The notes under the pieces are model-generated. The model was given only the letters and a program-made list of their open reading frames with translations, did no database searches and was not told where the DNA came from. A stretch of 64,000 bases of DNA from contig CALOGB020000009.1 in assembly GCA_942636505.2 (NCBI GenBank), forward strand, positions 124,001 to 188,000, in the 5' to 3' direction. The translations under genes were made by a program, and so were the position numbers. Shown piece after piece: positions 16,451-26,151 of this stretch. This DNA is from an uncultured bacterium. GTDB taxonomy: Bacteria; Pseudomonadota; Alphaproteobacteria; Sphingomonadales; Sphingomonadaceae. Position 1 is the stretch's first letter, and each line of letters opens with the position of its first letter.

Positions 16451-18493
16451 ATGAACCTCACCCGGTTCGGCGGGAAGGAAGCGCTCTTCTCGGTCAAATG
16501 CCTGATCGCCGCTTTCCTGGCCTATTACATCGCGCTCAGGATCGGTCTGACGCGTCCCTATTGGGCGGTCACGACCTCGTACATCGTCGCGCAGCCACTT
16601 GCCGGCGCGGTGTTGTCGAAGGCCGTGTTCCGCGTCGCCGGCACAGTGCTCGGCGCGGCGGCTGCCGTGGTGCTGGTGCCGAATCTGGTCAACGCGCCCG
16701 AACTTCTCTCACTCGGTCTGGCGTTGTGGCTCGGGCTGTGCCTGTATATCTCGCTGCTCGACCGGACGCCGCGCGCGTACCTGTTCCTGCTGGCAGGCTA
16801 TACGGCGAGCATCATCGGGTTTCCGTCGGTCACGACGCCGGGTGCGGTGTTCACGATCGCCGCGTTGCGCGTGCAGGAGATCACGATCGGCATTCTGTGC
16901 GGGAGCCTGATCCACGGGTTCGTCTTCCCGCAGACCGTGACCGCGACGCTGCTCGCGCGGATCGACGCGATTTTGGCCGATGCCGAGCGCTGGTCGCGGG
17001 ATTCGCTGGCGGGGGCATCCGATGCCGCACTCGACCGCGATCGCCGGCGGCTGGCGCTCGACATCAACGAGCTTCACCAGTTGTCCATCCACCTGCCGTT
17101 CGACACCGCGCGCCTGTTGCCGCGTACGCGGACGCTGCGCGCGCTCCAGGCCGAACTGTCGATGCTGCTGCCCCTGGCGAGCGCGGTCGACGACCGGATC
17201 GTCGAGCTGAAGCGCGGTGCCGACGCGCCCCGCCCCGAGGCGCTTGCGCTGATCGAGGACGTCCGCGAATGGCTGCGCGATCCGCCGCCCGTGGCGGAGC
17301 GTGGTCCGACCGCAGATGCCTTGATCGAACGGGCGCGTGCCCTCGAGCCGGTGGTGGGCGACACGCTGATCTGGCGCGATGCGTTGCGGCTCAGCCTGCT
17401 CGCGCGGCTTGGCGAACTGGTCGACGCGCACCGTAACGCGCGCGACCTGCGCGACCAGATGCGCTCGCCGTCGCGCGCGCCGGTCACGCCCGCGGTCGCA
17501 CGGCTGCTCGCCCGGATCGCCAAGCGACCACTGCACCGCGATCGCGGTATCGCACTTCGCGCCGCCGCCGGCACCGTCGCCACCATCCTGCTCGGCTGCG
17601 TCTTCTGGATCGGCACCGGCTGGGCGGACGGGGCGGGCGCGGTCCTGATCGCCGGGGTGTGCTGCGCGCTGTTCGGCAACAGCGACGACCCCGCACCATC
17701 GATCCTGGCGTTCTTCTACGGCACGATCATCGGGCTGGTCATATCCGCCGTCTACGCCTTCGCCATCCTGCCGCGCGTGACCGATTTCGTGACGCTCGCC
17801 GCCGTGCTCGCACCGCCGATGCTGATCGGAGGGATGTTCCTGGCCCGTCCAGCGACGTTGCTGATGACGCTCGGCGGGTTGCTCGGGGCGCTGAACACGG
17901 TGGGCCTCAACGACCGGTTCGGCGGCAGTTTCGACGCGTTCCTCAACGGCGGCATCGCGCAGCTAATCGGCACGTTGTTCGCGGTCGTGACGGTCGGCCT
18001 GTTCCAGACGATCGGCGCGGACACCAGCGCACGGCGATTGATCCGCGCAGGCTGGCGCGAACTGGCGGCGCGCAGCGACTCGATGAGCCGCCCCGATGCC
18101 GCGGGCTGGATCGCCCGGATGCTCGACCGCATCGGCCTGCTCGCGCCGCGCCTTGCGTTGCAGGGCGAGGATCCGGGCAAGCCGCTGCTCGACGCCTTGA
18201 CCGACCTGCGCGTCGGCGTCGCGGTCGGCGAACTCAAGCAGTTGCGGATGGATGGCTCGGTCGACGAGGCCGCGGTGATCACGCCGGTCCTTCGTGGTAT
18301 CGGCGCGCATTACCGTGCGTTACGTCCGGATGAACCCGCGCCACCCGAACCCGACCTGCTCGCCGGAATCGACGCCGCGATGACCGGTTTCGCGACCAGC
18401 ACGCCCGATCGCCACCGCACCGGCGTACTCGCGCTGACCTCGCTGCGCCGCAACCTTTTCCCGCAAGCGCCAGCCTACGGAGCACCGGCATGA
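16451..18493 (+). CDS. FUSC/AaeB-like aromatic acid efflux membrane protein
   Basis: A 680-residue inner-membrane protein with the repeated layout of the fusaric-acid-resistance family: a cluster of about six helices at the N-terminus (about 12-165), a long cytoplasmic segment rich in arginine and aspartate, a second helix cluster (about 365-520), and a soluble C-terminus. YWAVTTSYIVAQPLAG is a family hallmark. With the DUF1656 and HlyD proteins that follow it corresponds to the AaeB/AaeX/AaeA pump, which exports hydroxylated aromatic acids. Start ATG 16451; its stop overlaps the next start by four bases. Confidence 0.88.
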   Translation: MNLTRFGGKEALFSVKCLIAAFLAYYIALRIGLTRPYWAVTTSYIVAQPLAGAVLSKAVFRVAGTVLGAAAAVVLVPNLVNAPELLSLGLALWLGLCLYISLLDRTPRAYLFLLAGYTASIIGFPSVTTPGAVFTIAALRVQEITIGILCGSLIHGFVFPQTVTATLLARIDAILADAERWSRDSLAGASDAALDRDRRRLALDINELHQLSIHLPFDTARLLPRTRTLRALQAELSMLLPLASAVDDRIVELKRGADAPRPEALALIEDVREWLRDPPPVAERGPTADALIERARALEPVVGDTLIWRDALRLSLLARLGELVDAHRNARDLRDQMRSPSRAPVTPAVARLLARIAKRPLHRDRGIALRAAAGTVATILLGCVFWIGTGWADGAGAVLIAGVCCALFGNSDDPAPSILAFFYGTIIGLVISAVYAFAILPRVTDFVTLAAVLAPPMLIGGMFLARPATLLMTLGGLLGALNTVGLNDRFGGSFDAFLNGGIAQLIGTLFAVVTVGLFQTIGADTSARRLIRAGWRELAARSDSMSRPDAAGWIARMLDRIGLLAPRLALQGEDPGKPLLDALTDLRVGVAVGELKQLRMDGSVDEAAVITPVLRGIGAHYRALRPDEPAPPEPDLLAGIDAAMTGFATSTPDRHRTGVLALTSLRRNLFPQAPAYGAPA

Positions 18494-18696
18494 CCGGCGA
18501 AATTTCGATCGGCGGCGTGTATCTGCCGAGCATCCTGCTGCTCGCGGTCGCCGCCGTTATCCTGACCGGCATCGCCACGCGGCTGCTCGCGTTCGCGGGA
18601 TTCTACCGCGTGGTGACCTATCGACCGCTGGTCGACCTCGCACTGTTCTTCCTCATCCTCGGGCTGCTCGCCCTGCTGACCGGACCTTCCGCATGA
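18490..18696 (+). CDS. DUF1656 small membrane protein (AaeX-like)
   Basis: 68 residues with two hydrophobic helices and the opening GEISIGGVYLPSIL that defines DUF1656. Such proteins are always found between a FUSC permease and an HlyD adaptor; their exact job is unknown. It overlaps both neighbours by four bases (ATGA), so translation is probably coupled. Confidence 0.88.
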   Translation: MTGEISIGGVYLPSILLLAVAAVILTGIATRLLAFAGFYRVVTYRPLVDLALFFLILGLLALLTGPSA

Positions 18697-19592
18697 ATAC
18701 CCGCCTGAAATCTTTGCTCGCACCGCTGGGTCGCTCGGCCGTCACGCTGATCATCGTCGCGCTCGCGGTGCTGGTCGCGCTGTGGCTGTGGAAGCGGTAC
18801 GAGACCGATCCGTGGACGCGCGACGGGCATATCCGCGCCGATATCGTCCGCGTGACGCCCGACGTCGCAGGGCTGGTCACGCAGGTCGCGGTGCACGACA
18901 ACCAGGCGGTGAAGCCCGGCGACGTGCTGTTCGTGGTCGATCGCCCGCGCTTCCAGCTGACGCTGGCGCAGTCCGACGCGTCGATCGCGAGCGCGCGCGC
19001 GACGCTGCTGCAGGCGCGCCGTGAAGCGCAGCGCGATCTGGCGCTCGGCGACTTGGTGGCGAAGGAAACGCACGAGCAGAACGTCGCGCGCGTCGCCACC
19101 GCATCGGCCGCGCTTGCGCAGGCGCAGAGCGCCCGATCGACCGCGGCGCTCAACCTCGCCCGCACGACGGTCCGCGCGACGGTACACGGGATCGTCACCA
19201 ACCTCGATCTCCACCCCGGCGATTACATCGCGACCGGCGCGCAGGCGATGGCGCTGGTCGACACCGATTCGCTCCGCGTCGAGGGCTATTTCGAGGAGAC
19301 CAAGCTCGGCAGCATCCACCTCGGCGACCCGGTCGTGGTGCATCTGATGGGCGAGCCGCAGGCGCTGCACGGCCGCGTCGACAGTATCGCCGCGGGGATC
19401 AACGACAGCGAGCGGACGAACACGACGAACCTGCTGCCCAATGTGAACCCGACCTTCAACTGGGTCCGGCTGGCGCAGCGTATTCCGGTGCGGGTGAAGC
19501 TGACCCATGTGCCGAAGGGGACGCAGCTGATCGTCGGCCGCACCGCAACGGTGACGGTCCAACCACGCGTCGCGCCGGGGACGACGGCATGA
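18693..19592 (+). CDS. HlyD/EmrA-family periplasmic adaptor (AaeA-like)
   Basis: 299 residues: one N-terminal membrane anchor (about 16-36), a lipoyl/barrel-sandwich half (VTPDVAGLVTQVAVHDNQAVKPGDVLFVVD), a helical hairpin (about 85-150), the second lipoyl half (TVRATVHGIVTNLDLHPGDY) and a beta-barrel region. It bridges the inner-membrane pump to an outer-membrane channel. It is preceded by the FUSC and DUF1656 genes and followed by a NodT channel and an MFS pump, so it may serve either transporter. A family E repeat follows the stop. Confidence 0.9.
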   Translation: MNTRLKSLLAPLGRSAVTLIIVALAVLVALWLWKRYETDPWTRDGHIRADIVRVTPDVAGLVTQVAVHDNQAVKPGDVLFVVDRPRFQLTLAQSDASIASARATLLQARREAQRDLALGDLVAKETHEQNVARVATASAALAQAQSARSTAALNLARTTVRATVHGIVTNLDLHPGDYIATGAQAMALVDTDSLRVEGYFEETKLGSIHLGDPVVVHLMGEPQALHGRVDSIAAGINDSERTNTTNLLPNVNPTFNWVRLAQRIPVRVKLTHVPKGTQLIVGRTATVTVQPRVAPGTTA

Positions 19593-19620
19593 TGCTCGTC
19601 TCCCCCCGCCCCACCCCCAG

Positions 19621-19704
19621 CCGTCATCCTGACGAAAGTCAGGACCCAGGGTTACAAGCGATGTCCTGCGTGGCTCTGGATCCCGACTTTCGTCAGGATG
19701 ACGG
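19621..19704. repeat. Double-hairpin repeat, family E, inside the efflux operon
   Basis: Second copy of the unit at 15761, with the same hairpin halves and a different linker. It sits between the adaptor and channel genes, 28 bp after one stop and 10 bp before the next start, so a co-transcribed message would carry it as a stem. Confidence 0.8.
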
Positions 19705-19714
19705 AGTTGGGGAG

Positions 19715-21130
19715 ATGGGGCGTATCGGTCGCCGCGGTCTGGCAACGGTCATCGCGTCGCTCGCGCTCGCCGCCTGCACCACCGCCGGCCCGAACTACGC
19801 GCTCCCCGAGTCCGCCGTCGTCAACCGTCCGTCCGCACAGGGTCGGTTCGACAGCGGCCACGAAATGGCGTTCGCCGACACCCCGCTCCCCGAACACTGG
19901 TGGCAACTCTACGGCGATCCCCGCCTCGACGGCTTCGTCACCGAAGCGCTCGCCGCCAACACGGACTTGCGCGCGGCCGACGCCAACCTGCGTCGCGCCG
20001 ATGCGGTCGTCGCCGAAGTCGCCGCCGGCCGCACATTTTCGACCGTGCTCGGCGGCGGCACCTCGCTCGACCGCCCCTACACGACCGGCGGCAACCTGCC
20101 CGGCACGCTCGACTACAACCTCGGCATCACGCTAGCCTATCCGCTCGACCTGTCGGGCCGCATCCGCCGCGCGATCGAGGCTGCCCAAGGCGACGCCGAG
20201 GCCGTCGCCGCCGCGCGCGACAACGTCCGCGTGACCGTCGCCGCGGAGACCGCGCGCAGCTACGCTACCGCCTGCACCGCGAACTCGGTGCTCGCCGCGA
20301 ACAACCGCATCCTCGCGCTGCAACGCCAGACGCTGAACGTCACGCAGCGCCTGCAACGGGGCGGCCGCGGCACTGCGTTCGACGTGACCCGGGCAAGAAC
20401 CGCAGTCGACCAGAGCGAGGCGCTAATCCCGTCGCAGGTCGCGACGCGCACCGCCGCGCTCTACCGTCTTGCCACGCTGATGGGCCGCACGCCCGCCGAC
20501 TATCCCAAGGACGTCGCGACCTGTGCGAAGCCCCCAGCGCTAACCCGGCCGCTGCCGATCGGCGACGGGACCGCGTTGATCCTGCGCCGCCCCGATATCC
20601 GCCAGGCCGAACGCTCGCTGGCCGCCGCGACCGCGCGGATCGGCGTGGCGACCGCCAACCTCTATCCGCAGGTCAGCCTCGGCGGCTCGGCCGGCTTTAC
20701 CGGACCGGTGTCCTCGCTCGGCTCGACCAACGCGTTCCACCTCGGGCTCGGGCCGTTGATCAGCTGGAGCTTCCCCAACCGCCCGGTCATCCGCGCGCAG
20801 ATCGCCCAGGCCGGCGCCAGCGCGGATCAGGCGCTCGCGCAGTTCGATTCGACCACGCTCGAAGCACTCCGCCAGACCGAGACCGCACTGTCCGCCTATG
20901 CGCGCGAAGGCGACCGCAACGCAGCCCTCCGCCGCGCGCAGTCCAGCGCCGCGCGCGCCGCGGATCAGGCCGGGACGCTATACCGCTTCGGCCGCACCGA
21001 CTTCCTGTCGCTGCTGACCGCGCAGGCCGCGCTGACCACCGCGCAGGCCAACCTCGCAGCGTCCGATGCGCTGCTTGTCGATCGCCAGGTCGACGTCTTC
21101 AGGGCGCTCGGCGGGGGGTGGCAGACTTGA
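19715..21130 (+). CDS. Outer-membrane efflux lipoprotein, NodT family
   Basis: A 471-residue TolC-like channel subunit. The signal peptide ends in LALAAC with C21 as lipidation site, followed by the family opening PNYALPES and two OEP repeats with LANPG-type and coiled-coil helices (about 60-260 and 270-460). PEHWWQLYGDPRLDGFVTEAL is a NodT hallmark. It forms the exit duct for one or both transporters in this operon. The ATG at 19715 is chosen because it begins the lipoprotein signal; the earlier in-frame ATG at 19589 would add 42 residues translated from the repeat. Confidence 0.9.
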   Translation: MGRIGRRGLATVIASLALAACTTAGPNYALPESAVVNRPSAQGRFDSGHEMAFADTPLPEHWWQLYGDPRLDGFVTEALAANTDLRAADANLRRADAVVAEVAAGRTFSTVLGGGTSLDRPYTTGGNLPGTLDYNLGITLAYPLDLSGRIRRAIEAAQGDAEAVAAARDNVRVTVAAETARSYATACTANSVLAANNRILALQRQTLNVTQRLQRGGRGTAFDVTRARTAVDQSEALIPSQVATRTAALYRLATLMGRTPADYPKDVATCAKPPALTRPLPIGDGTALILRRPDIRQAERSLAAATARIGVATANLYPQVSLGGSAGFTGPVSSLGSTNAFHLGLGPLISWSFPNRPVIRAQIAQAGASADQALAQFDSTTLEALRQTETALSAYAREGDRNAALRRAQSSAARAADQAGTLYRFGRTDFLSLLTAQAALTTAQANLAASDALLVDRQVDVFRALGGGWQT

Positions 21131-21183
21131 GGCTGCGTCGCCGCGGGCTGGCGTCGATCAACAGCGAAATCCGCGACGGCATC

Positions 21184-22626
21184 ATGCCCGCCGCCGACAC
21201 CATCGCGAGGGTCGCCAAGGACCCGGACGCGCTGCCGCACACACCGAGCAACTACCGCGTCACCGCCCTGATCATCGCCTGCGCGCTGTTCATGGAGCAA
21301 ATGGACTCGACCGTGCTCGCGACCGCGCTGCCGACGATGGCACGCGATTTCGGCGTGCCCGCGACCAGCATGAGCTCGGCGCTGACGTCGTACCTTCTGG
21401 CACTCGCGATCTTCATTCCCGCCAGCGGACGCCTCGCCGACCGGTTCGGCTCGCGGACCATCTTCCGCGCGGCGATCCTCATTTTCGTCGGCGGGTCGAT
21501 GCTGTGCGGCCAGGCGACCAGCCTGCCGTTCATGATGGTCGCGCGTTTCCTGCAAGGGCTCGGCGGCGCGATGATGATCCCGATCGGCCGCCTCGTCCTG
21601 CTCCGTAGTGTCGCCAAGGAGGACATGGTCCAGGCGATGTCGTGGCTGATCATGCCCGCGCTGATCGGCCCGATCCTGGGTCCCCCGGTCGGCGGCGCGA
21701 TCGTAACCTATCTCGACTGGCGCTGGATCTTCTACTTGAACGTGCCGATCGGCCTGCTCGGGGTGGTGCTGGTGACGCGCTACATCGGCGAGGTGCGCGA
21801 GGACAAACCGGCGCGCTTCGACGTGCCCGGCTTCATCCTGTCGGGCGTGTCGCTCGGCTGCCTGTTGTTCGGGTTCGAGATGACCAGCCGCACCGGCGAA
21901 CTCTCGCGTGCGATCGTCCTGATCGCGGTCGGGCTGGTCGCGGGCGTAGCGTATATCCGCCACGCAAAGCATCGCAGCGATCCGATCCTCGACCTGTCGC
22001 TGATGCGGATCCCCACCTTCCGCCTGTCGGTGATCGGCGGATCGCTCACCCGCATCACGCAGGGTGCGCAGCCATTCCTGCTGCCGATGATGCTCCAGCT
22101 TGGGTTCGGCATGACCGCGGCGGCAAGCGGCGCGATCACGATTGCGGGCGCGATCGGTTCGCTGATGATGAAGAGCCTCGCCCCGCGCGTGCTCAAGCGC
22201 TTCGGGTTCCGCAACAGCCTGATCGTCGGCGGGCTCTGCGCGAGTTCGGGTTACGCAGTCGCCGGCCTCTTCCGCCCCGACTGGCCGATCCCGGTGATCT
22301 TCGGCGTGCTGATGATCTCCGGGTTCTTCATGTCGTTCCAGTTCTCGGCGTACAACACGATCGCGTATGATGAGATTCCGTCGTCGCGAATGAGCAGCGC
22401 GACCAGCTTCTACGCGACGTTCCAGCAGTTGATGCTGTCGCTCGGCATCTGCTTAGGAGCTGCGTCGCTGCATGTCGGAATGCTGGAGACGGGTGCGACA
22501 CGGCCGGCGCTGGCGGACTTCACGCTGGCGTTCCTGGTGGTGACCGCGGTGTCGGCGTCGGCGACGATCTGGAACCTTCGGTTCGCGGTGGATGCGGGGG
22601 CGGAGTTGAGCGGGCATCGGGCATAG
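21184..22626 (+). CDS. MFS drug exporter, DHA2 (EmrB/QacA) family
   Basis: A 480-residue proton antiporter with about 14 membrane segments. Motif D/A elements are visible: LFMEQMDSTVLATALPTMARDFG in helix 1 and GRLADRFGSR after helix 2, then FLQGLGGAMMIPIGR and GPILGPPVGG (antiporter motif C). It probably exports drugs or aromatic compounds through the upstream adaptor and NodT channel. The ATG at 21184 gives MPAADTIARV; a TTG at 21127 overlapping the channel stop would add 19 residues, and I cannot exclude it. Confidence 0.88.
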   Translation: MPAADTIARVAKDPDALPHTPSNYRVTALIIACALFMEQMDSTVLATALPTMARDFGVPATSMSSALTSYLLALAIFIPASGRLADRFGSRTIFRAAILIFVGGSMLCGQATSLPFMMVARFLQGLGGAMMIPIGRLVLLRSVAKEDMVQAMSWLIMPALIGPILGPPVGGAIVTYLDWRWIFYLNVPIGLLGVVLVTRYIGEVREDKPARFDVPGFILSGVSLGCLLFGFEMTSRTGELSRAIVLIAVGLVAGVAYIRHAKHRSDPILDLSLMRIPTFRLSVIGGSLTRITQGAQPFLLPMMLQLGFGMTAAASGAITIAGAIGSLMMKSLAPRVLKRFGFRNSLIVGGLCASSGYAVAGLFRPDWPIPVIFGVLMISGFFMSFQFSAYNTIAYDEIPSSRMSSATSFYATFQQLMLSLGICLGAASLHVGMLETGATRPALADFTLAFLVVTAVSASATIWNLRFAVDAGAELSGHRA

Positions 22627-22640
22627 CAGGGCCAACTTAC

Positions 22641-22750
22641 CCCCCTCCCTGAAAGGGAGGGGTTGGGGGTGGGTCGGCCAGCCCGTGCCGCAACCGTTCG
22701 GCGATACGGAAACCCACCCACCCCCTGCCCCTCCCTTTCAGGGAGGGGGG
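22641..22750. repeat. Double-hairpin repeat, family C
   Basis: Inverted CCCCTCCCTGAAAGGGAGGGG halves with a roughly 45-bp linker, placed between the converging ends of the MFS and mdoH genes, where a bidirectional terminator would be useful. Confidence 0.8.
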
Positions 22751-22762
22751 AAGTAGACAGCG

Positions 22763-24568
22763 TCAGACCTGCGTCGCCGGCAACGACGGTCGCGAGAGCA
22801 CCGAGACATGCTCGCCCGGCTCTACGAACATCCCATGCGCAGCAGCCCACCGCCCCGCCTTCTCGCTCGCCGTCAGCATCGTCAGGAACGGACTGAGCAA
22901 AAACCCGAGCGTCACCGGCGCGAGCCACGCCGCGGTGACCGGCGCGAACGGCGTCACGAGCAAAAACGCCACCCCCACCCCGACATGCCAGCGATACCGC
23001 GGCATAACGTCCGCCAGCGACAGTTCGTGCGCATCGCGGTTCTGCGGCGCCCAGCCGGACTTTCGCCCCATCAATATGCCGGCGAGATCCATCGTCTGGG
23101 TCAACGCGATCACCGGCGCTGACAGCATCGAGAACGGTACGTCGATCAGCACCGACCTGACGATCCCGCGCCGCCCGCCGAACCCCGCGCGCCGCTCCGC
23201 GTTCGAGATCGCCCAGATCACGCTCAGCAGCTTCGGCCCGAACAGCAGCAACAGCGTGACGAACAGCACCTGCAGCGAGGTCTGCGCCTCGACGATGTTG
23301 CGCTCGCCGATCAGCGCCTGCACGACGCTGGTCGCGATCATCAGCAGCCACACCGGCGAGGTGATGAACGCCGACGCCCCCATCAGCAATTGCAGCCGGC
23401 TGACCCAGTGGAACCCCGACGACGTCAGCAGGCTGAGATGCTGGATATTCCCCTGCGCCCAGCGCCGGTCGCGCACCGCCGCGTCGATCAGCGTCGGCGG
23501 ATATTCCTCGAACGTCTCCTCGGTCATCAGCATGTGCACGCGCCAGCCGCGCCTGCGCAGCAGCGCGGCCTCGACCATGTCGTGGCTCATGATGACGCCG
23601 CCGAACGGCGCGCGCCCTGGCAGGTCGGGTAGCCCGCAACTCGATGCGAACGCCTCGATCCGGATCAGCGCATTATGTCCCCAGAATGTCGCCTCCGAGC
23701 CCGACCACCAGACCAGCCCGGCGGTGGAAATCGGACCATACAACCGACTGGCGAACTGCATCCAGCGCTGGAAGAACGTCACGCCGTTGATCACCGCCGG
23801 CACGGTCTGGAGCAGCGCCACCGCGGGCCGCCGTTCGAGGACCTGCGCCATGCCGATGATCGTGTTGCCGCCCATCAAACTGTCCGCGTCGAGCATCAGC
23901 ATGTAGCGATAGCCGCCGCCGAACCGCCGGATCCACTCCGCCACGTTGCCGGGCTTGCGGCCGACGTTCACGGTCCGGCGGCGGTAATAGAGCGCACAGT
24001 CGAGAGCCGGCGCGAGACGCTCCCACGCCGCGACCTCGGCCGCTTCCGCCGCTTCGCCAGAATCGCTCAGGATAAAGATATCGAACCGGTCGGCGACACC
24101 GCCGGCGGCGATCGCGCGCGCCATCCAGGCGATCCGCTCGAACACCGCGTCGATGTCCTCGTTGTGGACCGGCATCAGAATCGCGGTGCGGCCCTCGAGC
24201 GGTTCGGACTGACGAGGCGTCGGGACGAACCCCGGATGCCCGCCGGTCATCAACAGCAGGAAGCCGATCGCCGCATTCATGAAGCCGAACGCGATCCAGG
24301 CGAACAGTGGGAAGAACAGCGCGAGCAACGCCGCGTCCCAGAAGCTCAGTCCGTCCGCGAGTAGCGATTCCTGCACCGCCGACGACGCGGCGGTCGCAAG
24401 CAGCCCGGTCATCAGCACGAGGAGAATGCGGCGCGCAAGCATGTCGTCGGACGACACGACCATGCCCAGGCCCGGCTCGGGCGCGGACCAGGGCGGCGGC
24501 GGGCCGTCGAAACGCTGCGGGGGCATCTCTATTGGTGTTTCGCCCGGCATCATGGGAAGCGCGGGCAT
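22763..24568 (-). CDS. mdoH: Glucans biosynthesis glucosyltransferase H
   Basis: A 601-residue inner-membrane glycosyltransferase (GT2) that polymerises UDP-glucose into the beta-1,2 backbone of osmoregulated periplasmic glucans. Two N-terminal helices (about 45-110) are followed by the cytoplasmic catalytic domain with RTAILMPVHNEDID, LMLDADSLMGG (the metal-binding DxD) and a RRWAQGN motif corresponding to QxxRW, then C-terminal helices. The ATG at 24568 overlaps the mdoG stop as TGATG, so the two are translationally coupled. Shorter than E. coli OpgH (about 850) because the N-terminal cytoplasmic region is short. Confidence 0.92.
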   Translation of the reverse strand: MPALPMMPGETPIEMPPQRFDGPPPPWSAPEPGLGMVVSSDDMLARRILLVLMTGLLATAASSAVQESLLADGLSFWDAALLALFFPLFAWIAFGFMNAAIGFLLLMTGGHPGFVPTPRQSEPLEGRTAILMPVHNEDIDAVFERIAWMARAIAAGGVADRFDIFILSDSGEAAEAAEVAAWERLAPALDCALYYRRRTVNVGRKPGNVAEWIRRFGGGYRYMLMLDADSLMGGNTIIGMAQVLERRPAVALLQTVPAVINGVTFFQRWMQFASRLYGPISTAGLVWWSGSEATFWGHNALIRIEAFASSCGLPDLPGRAPFGGVIMSHDMVEAALLRRRGWRVHMLMTEETFEEYPPTLIDAAVRDRRWAQGNIQHLSLLTSSGFHWVSRLQLLMGASAFITSPVWLLMIATSVVQALIGERNIVEAQTSLQVLFVTLLLLFGPKLLSVIWAISNAERRAGFGGRRGIVRSVLIDVPFSMLSAPVIALTQTMDLAGILMGRKSGWAPQNRDAHELSLADVMPRYRWHVGVGVAFLLVTPFAPVTAAWLAPVTLGFLLSPFLTMLTASEKAGRWAAAHGMFVEPGEHVSVLSRPSLPATQV

Positions 24569-26061
24569 CAGAAGATCGGGGTCAGGACGGTTTCGCTGAG
24601 CGCGCGGCCGCCACGCGTGAGGAACAGCCTGACGTCTGCGGGCCCTTGCGCATCGGGAGCCACGTCGGCGGTGACACGCCAGCGGTTCTTCTGGCCGACG
24701 ACGGGATAGGCCGCGTTGGCGAGCACCTTCCCGCGGACGACATCGATCTTGGCGGTTACGCCGCTCTGCCGGTCGAGACCGGCAAGACCGTCGCCGATGA
24801 AATCGACCACGAGCTTTCGCGCGCTCTTCACCGGCTCGGCGCCCGGTCGGCCAGCGACGCCCTGCCAGCAATCGACGACGTGCGCTGTTGCGGCGACGGC
24901 GGTCGGATCGGTAGATTTCCAGCTGAGCGTATAATCGAACTGCAACCGCTGCCCCGCCTTCGCAGGCGCGGCCGGGGTCCAGAACGAGACGACATTGTCG
25001 ACCGTCTCACTGTTGGTCGGGAAGGCATAGAGCATCACTGCGCCCTTGCCCCAGTCACCCTGCGGCTGAATCCACAGGTTCGGGCGACGATCGTAGAACG
25101 CCCCGTCGTCTTGGTAATGATCGAAATTCCGGTCGCGCTGGATCAGCCCGAAGCCCTTGGGTGCCTGGTCCGCAAAACTGTCCAACGTATCATGCGGTGG
25201 GTTGTTGAGCGGGCGCCAGATGCGTTCGCCCGCGCCGGTGAGCAGCGCCAGGCCGTCCGAATCGTGGATCTCGGGACGCCAGTCGACCGCCGCGGCGCGA
25301 TTGCCCTCGCCGTACCAGAACATGCTGGTCGCCGGCGCGATGCCGAGCCGCTCGATGTCGCGGCGCAGGTTGAGCACGGACGAGACCTGCTGCTCGACGC
25401 CCGCACCTGCAACGTGGCGCGACTGGATGCGGTACGCGCCGGTGACGCTGGCGCCGTCCATCAGCGCGTAGATCGTGTACGCGTCCGCGCCGGTTCGCTC
25501 GATCCAGAATTCGGTGAAGTCAGGAAATTCCTCGCGGCCCGGCAGCCCGGTGTTGATCGCGAGCCCGCGCGCGGACAGGCCATATTGGTCCTGCGCGCCG
25601 GCGGTCCGGAAATAGGATGCGCCCTGGAACGCCATCCAGTCGCTGGTCCCGCCCGGTGCCATCGCGCGGAACCCGGCGATGCCGAGCGCGGCAGCGTGGC
25701 CCTCTTCGGCCTCGAACAGGTCGCGCGAGAACTCGATGCGGCGTGCCTGACCATTTTCGACGACGTTGATCGCGACCGGCATCGGCGCATAGCGGCCAAG
25801 CGGGAACAGGCGGATGCCGCCCGCCAGAGTCTTGTCGGCGCGGAAGCGGATGCTGCCGACCTTGTCGTAATCGATCGCGGCGGCGGCGGCGACCTTGGCG
25901 GGAGCGGCGTATGGCTTGGTAGCGAGCGTCGCGGCGCGCTGCTGGAGCGCGTCCCAAGAGAACGGCTCGGCCTTGCCGGGCGCTGCACGCATCGCGGCGG
26001 CGGCCTGCGGGAGGACCCCCAACAGACCCAGCGCAGTAATCACTTCGCGTCGACCGATCAT
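24568..26061 (-). CDS. mdoG: Glucans biosynthesis protein G
   Basis: A 497-residue periplasmic protein required for branching or processing of osmoregulated glucans. The N-terminal signal begins GRREVITALGLLG and has twin arginines, so Tat export (as for OpgD) is possible. The body matches the family throughout: FSWDALQQRAATLA, PFSWD and IRFRADKTL near the N-terminus, GAQDQYGLSARGLAINT, EEFPDFTEFWIERTG, and PRPNLWIQP-like DRRPNLWIQPQGDWG. Start ATG 26061 with GGGAGCG upstream. It forms an operon with mdoH. It could equally be named opgG or opgD; the Tat-like signal leaves that open. Confidence 0.92.
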   Translation of the reverse strand: MIGRREVITALGLLGVLPQAAAAMRAAPGKAEPFSWDALQQRAATLATKPYAAPAKVAAAAAIDYDKVGSIRFRADKTLAGGIRLFPLGRYAPMPVAINVVENGQARRIEFSRDLFEAEEGHAAALGIAGFRAMAPGGTSDWMAFQGASYFRTAGAQDQYGLSARGLAINTGLPGREEFPDFTEFWIERTGADAYTIYALMDGASVTGAYRIQSRHVAGAGVEQQVSSVLNLRRDIERLGIAPATSMFWYGEGNRAAAVDWRPEIHDSDGLALLTGAGERIWRPLNNPPHDTLDSFADQAPKGFGLIQRDRNFDHYQDDGAFYDRRPNLWIQPQGDWGKGAVMLYAFPTNSETVDNVVSFWTPAAPAKAGQRLQFDYTLSWKSTDPTAVAATAHVVDCWQGVAGRPGAEPVKSARKLVVDFIGDGLAGLDRQSGVTAKIDVVRGKVLANAAYPVVGQKNRWRVTADVAPDAQGPADVRLFLTRGGRALSETVLTPIF

Positions 26062-26151
26062 GCAGAGCGCTCCCTTGTCGTCATCATGCTGCAGTGCGGT
26101 AGCATAGTGACGTCGTGCGCGCGCGTCGACAGGTCCCGCCGCGGGCGCAGC

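Noticed and set aside
19900-21130. Upstream extension of the MFS frame through the NodT gene
   Set aside because: The frame stays open by chance across the channel gene; the translation there is arginine-rich, and MFS similarity begins only after 21184.
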